Source of the DNA: a virus
Length of the DNA stretch: 33,466 nucleotides
Virus record (IMG/VR): IMGVR_UViG_3300032134_000134
Span: 1 to 33,466 of that record
Strand: one strand, 5' to 3'
Shown here: positions 29,398 to 33,466 of the stretch, one piece after another
Position numbering within the stretch: position 1 is the first letter of the stretch
Layout of the letters: the number at the start of each line of letters is the position of its first letter
The notes under the pieces: model-generated
Databases searched by the model: none
What the model saw: the letters and a program-made list of their open reading frames with translations, nothing else
What the model was told of the DNA's origin: nothing
Position numbers and translations under genes: made by a program

Positions 29398-29571
29398 TCA
29401 GGAGCAGGGTCGGGCCGTCGCAAGCAATGCGCGAACGGCCCACCTCACCGCTTCGGATCGGCTGGTCTTGAGAAGGCGGGCCAGCTCATCGATCTCCGCC
29501 TTTTCATCAGCAGAGAGGGAGATCGGCACAGGTCGCCGTTGGCGGTTGGTGGGTAGTGTGGGGCGTCCCAT
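29398..29571 (-). CDS. Ribbon-helix-helix protein, 57 aa
   Basis: MGRPTLPTNRQRRPVPISLS then ADEKAEIDELARLLKTSRSE fits a CopG/Arc RHH: an N-terminal strand, helix A (EKAEIDELARLL), turn TSRSE, helix B (AVRWAVRALLAT). The ORF has an ATG at 29571 and TGA at 29398-29400. Function probably a DNA-binding regulator. Small regulators of this type are frequent in phage replication regions. Confidence 0.65.
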   Translation of the reverse strand: MGRPTLPTNRQRRPVPISLSADEKAEIDELARLLKTSRSEAVRWAVRALLATARPCS

Positions 29572-29585
29572 TATTCAAGCGCCTA

Positions 29586-30038
29586 CTAATAGGATTCAGT
29601 GATGCAGTAGAGGGCCTCAGATCCCCGTACGTCAGCAGCGGATACCCGCTTCAGATTGTCTTCCTTTCCCGTGAACCGGGCAGCATTGACGCACCGCATA
29701 CCTCCGCGCTTGCCGATCACCAGCCGTCTGCGCACCGGCCACATGTGTCCGTAGGTTCCCGGGGTGCTCAGCCGAACTTCGCTGTAGATCGTCACGGGCG
29801 GGTTTTCGTACAGATGGATCCGACCCTCGAACGAAGATCCGAAGAGCACCGTCACGGTGAATTCGCTAATTTCGTAGTCGTCGCCGTATCCGTCATTTCG
29901 GATAGCGTTATCGGCTACGTGCTTGATGTTGCTTTTCTGAGACTTGCTAAGGGTCGGAAGCCTGTCGATCAGCGCATTCCAGCAGGATCGCGGGGTTCCA
30001 GTGAGGTTGATGGTGAGTTTGAGGGCGTCTGTTGTCAT
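29586..30038 (-). CDS. Hypothetical protein, 150 aa, with regulated leader
   Basis: Not recognised. ATG at 30038 has GGGAG upstream and is preferred over a start further up. It is a mixed alpha/beta protein (MTTDALKLTINLTGTPRSCW, later YEISEFTVTVLFGSSFEGRI). Its 5' leader shares a 25-nt element with that of the gene at 32433-32681, and a promoter lies upstream (30078-30105). Both genes may therefore be controlled together. Confidence 0.55.
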   Translation of the reverse strand: MTTDALKLTINLTGTPRSCWNALIDRLPTLSKSQKSNIKHVADNAIRNDGYGDDYEISEFTVTVLFGSSFEGRIHLYENPPVTIYSEVRLSTPGTYGHMWPVRRRLVIGKRGGMRCVNAARFTGKEDNLKRVSAADVRGSEALYCITESY

Positions 30039-30050
30039 GTTGTGCTCCCG

Positions 30051-30075
30051 GTGGGGTGTTTCGCTTCCCACACTC
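30051..30075 (-). promoter_or_regulatory. Shared 25-nt leader element, copy 1
   Basis: GTGGGGTGTTT(C)GCTTCCCACACTC at 30051-30075 matches 32698-32722 at 24 of 25 bases. It begins two bases downstream of the -10 in both places. On the transcript GTG(T)GGG pairs with CCCCAC, one bulge, with a 10-nt loop, so it is a 5' stem-loop. Confidence 0.75.
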
Positions 30076-30077
30076 AT

Positions 30078-30105
30078 ACTTTAGCCTTATATAAGAGAAG
30101 TGCAA
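30078..30105 (-). promoter_or_regulatory. Promoter upstream of 29586-30038
   Basis: On the minus strand TTGCAC (30100-30105), 16-bp spacer, TAAAGT (30078-30083). TTATATAA cores lie at 30087-30094 and 30111-30118, in CTTATATAAG/CTTATATAAA, and could be operators. The -10 aligns exactly with the stronger promoter at 32725-32754 in front of the same leader element. Confidence 0.55.
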
Positions 30106-30136
30106 TAGGCTTATATAAATAAACCCTCATCCCTCA

Positions 30137-31198
30137 TCAGTGACTCCGGTATGAACATCGTGAGAGCGGGTTGAGCTCCAACAGCATCCTGGCCTGGAGT
30201 CGATCGTTCTCATCGGCCTCCAGCCCATCCTCCAGCTGATAGAGGGTGGTCCGGCCCTGAAGTGATCGCCGGATCTTGGCCGCGTATTTCTGCCCTGCTG
30301 GATCTTGGTGAGTGCGGAGGGCGATCACCGCTCCTCGGGGAATGCAGTCGGCCAGGTGCTCAACCCATGCGCCGCTCCAGATCCCCAGCACTCCCCATCC
30401 TCTCGGGTTGAGGGTGCTCCATGTCAGCCAGTCCGGCTCACCCTCGGTGATGACCAGCTGGACATCAGAACGGGAGCCATTGAGCATCTGCCGAGCGGTT
30501 TCATCGGCGTATACCAGACCGCTTGCGCTCCCGGGCCCCATGGCCACCGATGCCGACTTGGAGCCGGGTGGAACATCGGCCAGGATATTTCTCGCTCGGA
30601 GCGACCATTCCCAGCCATCTCTACCCGGGCCAACGGCGCGAACGATCAAACGATGCCCCGAGAGGTTCCACCGCTGGCCCTGGAATGATGCCCATCGAGG
30701 ACACCAATACCGAGGGGGGAGAGCCCTGGCCAGGTCGTGGAGGGCTACCTGATGCGGCCTGAGGCCGCGGCTACACAGCCACATGGCCACCTCATCATCA
30801 TCTGTGACTGGAGCGCAGTCGTTCCAGAGCTGTCGAACCTCATCGATCGGAGGCCGGGCCGATATCACCCGAGCTGGAGCCGGGGGAATGTAGACTCGGT
30901 GGCCGAGTTCTCCCACCCGTGCTCGCCATGCCTCTCGGAGAGCGACACGTTCATACTCACGGCCGAGGAGCAGCCAGGAGGCCAGCTGTAGTCTCCCGCC
31001 TCCAACACCGCATCGATGACAACGCCAGCCATACCGACCGAACCCGATCGGCCCTTTGTCTCGGCTGGAGGATGATCGGGCCTCCTCACCACAGGCCGGG
31101 CATGGCCAGAGCCGGTTTCTCCGAGTCTCGCGGCCGAGCTCGCGGAGCAGGCCAGCGATGGTGAATGCGTTGATGTGGTCGTTCCACTTCATGAGCAC
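30137..31198 (-). CDS. DnaG-type primase (zinc-finger + TOPRIM)
   Basis: A 353-aa primase-like protein. Cys33-x2-Cys36 and Cys60-x2-Cys63 (WPCPACG ... WRCHRCG) form the N-terminal zinc finger. A TOPRIM domain follows: LVITEGEPDW at 249-257 (catalytic Glu) and ALRTHQDPAGQKY at 293-305. In standard TOPRIM the last motif is DxDxAG; here it is HQDPAG, so the first Asp is His. A separate helicase domain is absent. Starts are GTG 31198 or ATG 31192, the latter placed behind GGTAGGTG. It would make primers for host polymerase. Confidence 0.8.
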   Translation of the reverse strand: MLMKWNDHINAFTIAGLLRELGRETRRNRLWPCPACGEEARSSSSRDKGPIGFGRYGWRCHRCGVGGGRLQLASWLLLGREYERVALREAWRARVGELGHRVYIPPAPARVISARPPIDEVRQLWNDCAPVTDDDEVAMWLCSRGLRPHQVALHDLARALPPRYWCPRWASFQGQRWNLSGHRLIVRAVGPGRDGWEWSLRARNILADVPPGSKSASVAMGPGSASGLVYADETARQMLNGSRSDVQLVITEGEPDWLTWSTLNPRGWGVLGIWSGAWVEHLADCIPRGAVIALRTHQDPAGQKYAAKIRRSLQGRTTLYQLEDGLEADENDRLQARMLLELNPLSRCSYRSH

Positions 31199-31582
31199 CT
31201 ACCAGGGAGTGAGGGGAATCGGCCTGTGCGGGTGGAGTCCATGGGAGAACATCCAGACTCGATCGGCAATGGCCACAATGCTATCGGGGAATCCCGCCTG
31301 TAGGTGACAGAACGCGACGGCCCGGTATCGGAGCTCTCGGTAGTCCAGCAGGCCCTCGTCCTCGGTGGCGTTGATGTGCTCGGTGATCCACCGGGAGAGC
31401 ATCGAGGGAGAGCGGTGATCGCTGTAGGGAGAGGTCAGCTCGTATGCTGTGATCTCAGGGTTCTGCCGACAGATCCGATCGAGGGTGGCCACCAGACACG
31501 TCAGGATGTGCTGGTCGATAGACCGGTGGAGGGTGAGGGGAGCGACGGCCTCGAGGAGGCCGGCCAGGCGCGGATGTGTCAC
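31199..31582 (-). CDS. Hypothetical protein, 127 aa
   Basis: Not recognised. Mostly helical (AVAPLTLHRSIDQHILTCLV, then RYRAVAFCHLQAGFPDSIVA). No membrane segment or signal peptide. GTG at 31582 overlaps the upstream stop (GTGA). It sits directly before the primase and may be an accessory protein, by position only. Confidence 0.55.
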   Translation of the reverse strand: MTHPRLAGLLEAVAPLTLHRSIDQHILTCLVATLDRICRQNPEITAYELTSPYSDHRSPSMLSRWITEHINATEDEGLLDYRELRYRAVAFCHLQAGFPDSIVAIADRVWMFSHGLHPHRPIPLTPW

Positions 31583-31767
31583 TTGGTAGCCTCGGCCAGA
31601 ACCCGCTCCGCCTCATCTCTCAGCACTGTCCAGGCCCACAGGCTCACTGTGTTGAAACCAGCGGCCCGGGCTGCATCGATGATCCGCTGTTTGCCGTCCG
31701 CTGAGAACATGACGTACTGCCGAATGGTGCGGCGCTCCTGGGGGGGGAGCGGTTTTCTACCGGCCAT
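31579..31767 (-). CDS. RHH-like small regulator, 62 aa
   Basis: MAGRKPLPPQERRTIRQYVM then FSADGKQRIIDAARAAGFNT suggests a ribbon-helix-helix or MobC-like DNA-binding domain. ATG at 31767 has AGGAGG six bases upstream. A longer ORF starts at 31866 but would run through the hairpin leader at 31774-31831, so it is rejected as start. The leader is repeated in front of the next gene. Confidence 0.6.
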   Translation of the reverse strand: MAGRKPLPPQERRTIRQYVMFSADGKQRIIDAARAAGFNTVSLWAWTVLRDEAERVLAEATK

Positions 31768-31773
31768 CTTGGC

Positions 31774-31831
31774 CTCCTGTAGTCGCCGGAATGGCGCAAC
31801 AAAGGCGGGGTGTCCCGCCCTTCCTGAGCCA
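31774..31831 (-). promoter_or_regulatory. Hairpin plus 29-nt leader module, copy A
   Basis: CTCCTGTAGTCGCCGGAATG and the following 9 bases (31774-31802) are identical to 32367-32395. Next comes a stem-loop, GGCGGG/CCCGCC (31804-31809 / 31814-31819), then CGCCCTTCCTGAGCCA (31816-31831), also shared with the second copy. On the minus strand the hairpin is followed by TTTGTT, so it may end the previous transcript, and the leader carries AGGAGG for the 62-aa gene. Confidence 0.75.
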
Positions 31832-31838
31832 GCCCGAT

Positions 31839-32360
31839 CTACAGTCCGGGGATACGCCAGGTCCAACCAAGGGGGGAGCCGTCCAGGTCACACACGGCGA
31901 ACATCTCGCTGTTGCTGTCGATGAACTCGCCGTCTTCGATCTGGATGATGTCCCAGTAGTTGTCCGTCACAGCGATGTAGGAGCCGTCGCTGAACTTGAA
32001 GATGATGCAGCCATCCTTGGTGTATTTCTCGATCGCAGCATCGTCGCAGACGGTGAGGAACTCGATTCCATCATCATCCTCGAAGGTCTGGCCATCGTCA
32101 TCGAATCGGTCGGAGATCTCGGCTGCGATCGTTGTCTCAGTCCACCGGTAGATCCCCTCGGAGAACTGGGGATGATCTCCACTGTCCACGAATTCGATTC
32201 GATCGATCTGGCGACCGAGCTCGGCCTCAAGGCGCGCCTTGACCTCGGCATCCTCCGGCCAGTTCAGGCCACATTCATCGGTCCAGTCGGAGGTCAGGGA
32301 GAACACTCTATCGTCGGTGTCGTCGGAGAGGACGGTAAGATCGAGGATGGTGGCGGTCAT
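31839..32360 (-). CDS. Highly acidic hypothetical protein, 173 aa
   Basis: By hand count about 43 of 173 residues are Asp or Glu, and about 11 are Lys or Arg, giving a strong net negative charge. Runs include SDDTDD, RFDDDG and EDDDGIEF. This charge pattern resembles DNA-mimic anti-restriction proteins, though no family (Ocr, ArdA) was recognised. Cys residues occur singly. ATG at 32360 has AGGAG upstream in the repeated leader copy B. Could alternatively be a structural or metal-binding acidic protein. Confidence 0.6.
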   Translation of the reverse strand: MTATILDLTVLSDDTDDRVFSLTSDWTDECGLNWPEDAEVKARLEAELGRQIDRIEFVDSGDHPQFSEGIYRWTETTIAAEISDRFDDDGQTFEDDDGIEFLTVCDDAAIEKYTKDGCIIFKFSDGSYIAVTDNYWDIIQIEDGEFIDSNSEMFAVCDLDGSPLGWTWRIPGL

Positions 32361-32366
32361 TGGGGG

Positions 32367-32426
32367 CTCCTGTAGTCGCCGGAATGGCGCAACAAGGGCG
32401 GGGGAGTCTCCGCCCTTCCTGAGCCA
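32367..32426 (-). promoter_or_regulatory. Hairpin plus 29-nt leader module, copy B
   Basis: The same module as at 31774-31831. Here the stem is 8 bp and perfect: AAGGGCGG (32394-32401) with CCGCCCTT (32410-32417), loop GGGAGTCT. It is followed on the minus strand by GTTGCGCC. It lies between the 83-aa gene (stop at 32433) and the 173-aa acidic gene (start 32360), whose AGGAG site is inside the leader. Confidence 0.75.
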
Positions 32427-32432
32427 TACCGA

Positions 32433-32681
32433 CTAAGCAGCCTGATTCACGCTTCCATCACTGAAAACCATGTAGGTACATCCATTATCGCCAGCCCACA
32501 GACGAACAGAGCATCCATTCGGAGCGCGTGTTCGTTTCTTCAGGTTGGTAGCGAAGGCGATGTGGATGTATCCGAGGCCGTTGCCTGTGTAGCGATCATC
32601 GTTGGTATCCATCAGGTAGTGACCTGAGAACCCGTCACGATTGGGATGAAAGACGATAGCCATCGTTTTGGTATTGGTCAT
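32433..32681 (-). CDS. Hypothetical protein, 82 aa, with strong regulated promoter
   Basis: Not recognised. The ATG at 32681 (MTNTKTMAIVFHPNRDGF) with AGGAG upstream is chosen over 32720, which lies inside the promoter and leader element. It is a compact beta-rich protein with two Cys (NGCSVRLWAGDNGCTYMVFS). The promoter and the 25-nt leader element upstream are the best in the phage and suggest high or early expression. DNA mimicry or inhibitor roles cannot be judged. Confidence 0.55.
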   Translation of the reverse strand: MTNTKTMAIVFHPNRDGFSGHYLMDTNDDRYTGNGLGYIHIAFATNLKKRTRAPNGCSVRLWAGDNGCTYMVFSDGSVNQAA

Positions 32682-32697
32682 TGGGGGCTCCTGTTCC

Positions 32698-32722
32698 GTG
32701 GGGTGTTTTGCTTCCCACACTC
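32698..32722 (-). promoter_or_regulatory. Shared 25-nt leader element, copy 2
   Basis: GTGGGGTGTTT(T)GCTTCCCACACTC at 32698-32722 differs from 30051-30075 at one base (T for C). It starts two bases after the -10 in both. Same 5' stem-loop on the transcript. Confidence 0.75.
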
Positions 32723-32724
32723 TA

Positions 32725-32769
32725 TTTATAGGGTGATATCAATGTACCTGTCAATAAATATCACCCTAT
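32725..32769 (-). promoter_or_regulatory. Strong promoter flanked by a 12-bp operator inverted repeat
   Basis: Minus-strand TTGACA (32749-32754), 18-bp spacer, TATAAA (32725-32730). ATAGGGTGATAT (32728-32739) and ATATCACCCTAT (32758-32769) are perfect 12-bp inverted repeats separated by 18 bp. One arm covers the -10 edge and spacer, and the other lies just upstream of the -35, so a dimer or looping repressor would block the promoter. Confidence 0.75.
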
Positions 32770-32783
32770 TTTTCTACACACCC

Positions 32784-32999
32784 CTAACGACCGCCATCCC
32801 CTCGGGGAGCCGTTCGGCCGAGGAGAGCCCTGGCCAACGGGAACACAATCACATTGGCCGGGAGCTCCTCGAGGAGCGGCCGGGAGAAAAGAGGCCGAGG
32901 CCGAGCCCGGGAGGACACAGCCACGGCCAGGGAGCCGGCGGAGATACCGGCGTACAGAATGGCCAGGAGGGAAGGCCAGGAGGGATCAAATTGAAACAC
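32784..32999 (-). CDS. Small membrane protein, 71 aa
   Basis: The GTG at 32999 (MFQFDPSWPSLLAILYAGIS) is preferred, with GGAG seven bases upstream and a 14-bp overlap with rusA; a longer ORF starts at 33023. Residues about 9-28 (PSLLAILYAGISAGSLAVAV) form one membrane helix, followed by a basic, Pro-rich tail (SSRARPRPLFSRPLLEELPA). Function unknown. Confidence 0.5.
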   Translation of the reverse strand: MFQFDPSWPSLLAILYAGISAGSLAVAVSSRARPRPLFSRPLLEELPANVIVFPLARALLGRTAPRGDGGR

Positions 33000-33420
33000 G
33001 GCACCACTCCGATAGCCGGACAATGATCGAAGGATTTTCCTCGGATGAGGCGTACCACTTCTCAGCGGTGAGGCTCACGATCTGTGAGTCATCCTCCATC
33101 ACAACTTTATCCATCGCATCCTTGAGGGCCTTGAGGAGGTTGTCCAGGTCAGGCCGGACACCATGCCAGCAACGGTGGCCGTTCTTGGGGAGCCGTTGAG
33201 GCCTGGCCAGGATGAACACGGCCTCCAGCTGGAGGAGCCGGGGCCGATCAACTCTGGCCAGTCCAGCTGTCCCCATTGCAGCGCGGAGATACCAGCCCGC
33301 CAATGACTCAAAATTGCGTGTTCGATCTGGAGTGTGGGTTCCATGTCGAGTCACCCGGGGCCGGGCTTTGGGGACAGGCGCGATCGGGATGGTGACATCC
33401 AGCAGGAGAGAGCGGGTCAT
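32986..33420 (-). CDS. rusA: RusA-family Holliday junction resolvase
   Basis: A 144-aa RusA-type endonuclease that cuts four-way DNA junctions. The family signature RPDLDNLLKALKDAMDK at 89-105 and EDDSQIVSLTAEK at 109-121 is present, including Asp91, Asp93, Lys97 and Asp110/111, the catalytic acids and lysine. The N-terminus (PIAPVPKARPR) also fits. It spans the circle junction; a partial copy is at 1-81. ATG at 33420 overlaps the upstream stop by ATGA. It lies 24 bp from the perfect 38-bp palindrome. It may resolve recombination intermediates from the annealing-type protein. Confidence 0.92.
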   Translation of the reverse strand: MTRSLLLDVTIPIAPVPKARPRVTRHGTHTPDRTRNFESLAGWYLRAAMGTAGLARVDRPRLLQLEAVFILARPQRLPKNGHRCWHGVRPDLDNLLKALKDAMDKVVMEDDSQIVSLTAEKWYASSEENPSIIVRLSEWCRVSI

Positions 33421-33466
33421 TCCTCGGCCAGGCCGCGGCAGGTCCGGCAGACCCGATAGGCCGGCC
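33340..33466. repeat. Direct terminal repeat, right copy
   Basis: Identical to 1-127; see the left copy. It ends inside the palindrome (33444-33466 = 105-127). Confidence 0.95.
33417..33466 (-). CDS. 3' end of the 125-aa hypothetical gene (copy)
   Basis: These bases repeat 78-127 and are the last codons of the gene seen whole at 78-455. It is cut by the window edge, not a truncated gene. Confidence 0.9.
   Translation of the reverse strand, partial: PAYRVCRTCRGLAEE

Noticed and set aside
31768-31866. Extended 5' end of the RHH-like ORF up to 31866
   Set aside because: It would run through the repeated hairpin leader, and the ATG at 31767 has AGGAGG in front.
1-33466. tRNA genes or CRISPR arrays
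   Set aside because: No clover-leaf tail, no CCA-type ends and no spaced repeat array were seen; the repeats are tandem coding units.

Overview
The window is one complete, circularly assembled genome of a tailed double-stranded DNA phage (Caudoviricetes, siphovirus-like). The last 127 bases (33340-33466) repeat bases 1-127 exactly, so the unit genome is 33,339 bp and the repeat is most simply an assembler overlap. The DNA is GC-rich, has no tRNA and almost no non-coding space. Most gene junctions are ATGA, GTGA or TGATG overlaps. The host is unknown. A GH19-type endolysin with a peptidoglycan-binding domain, and signal-peptide and lipoprotein genes, fit a Gram-negative host. A MopE-like DCDDTDPDI protein hints at Myxococcota or a related lineage, which is inference.

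Layout. (1) 452-796 is a control region: an XRE-family repressor-like gene on the minus strand faces a rightward promoter overlapped by a GTCAAC/GTTGAC operator. (2) 797-5536 on the plus strand is an early operon: small unknown proteins, a DNA methyltransferase, an SF2/SNF2-type helicase, a chain of tiny ORFs, a recombination-type protein with an LENCETSAIGRAL motif, and two very small hydrophobic proteins, ending at a hairpin at 5550-5575. (3) Everything else is on the minus strand and reads downwards in coordinate. From the repressor it runs through a small Cys-containing protein and RusA across the circle junction, then (33.0-25.8 kb) a DnaG-type primase, a ParB-domain protein, a winged-helix protein, several ribbon-helix-helix regulators and small unknowns. 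Then come packaging (TerS, TerL), head (portal, scaffold, capsid), neck, tail (tube, chaperones, tape measure, Asp-box sialidase-like tail protein, hub-like protein), a MopE-like lipoprotein, two virion-type proteins and the lysis end (GH19 endolysin, signal/TM/coiled-coil protein).

How it works together. The repressor-like protein and the overlapping promoter/operator look like an early switch. No integrase, partition ATPase or DNA polymerase is visible, so the lifestyle is open and replication probably uses a host polymerase with the phage primase. Recombination could involve the annealing-type protein plus RusA. Late expression seems to be controlled by repeated leader modules. These include a 25-nt element after two promoters, a hairpin plus 29-nt leader used twice, GCAACAATG inverted repeats at a promoter just upstream of terS, and twin stem-loops upstream of the capsid gene.

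The most unusual items are a perfect 38-bp palindrome (105-142) directly upstream of rusA, the twin identical-loop hairpins in the capsid leader, the terS operator/near-leaderless promoter, and the MopE-like lipoprotein in a tail operon.
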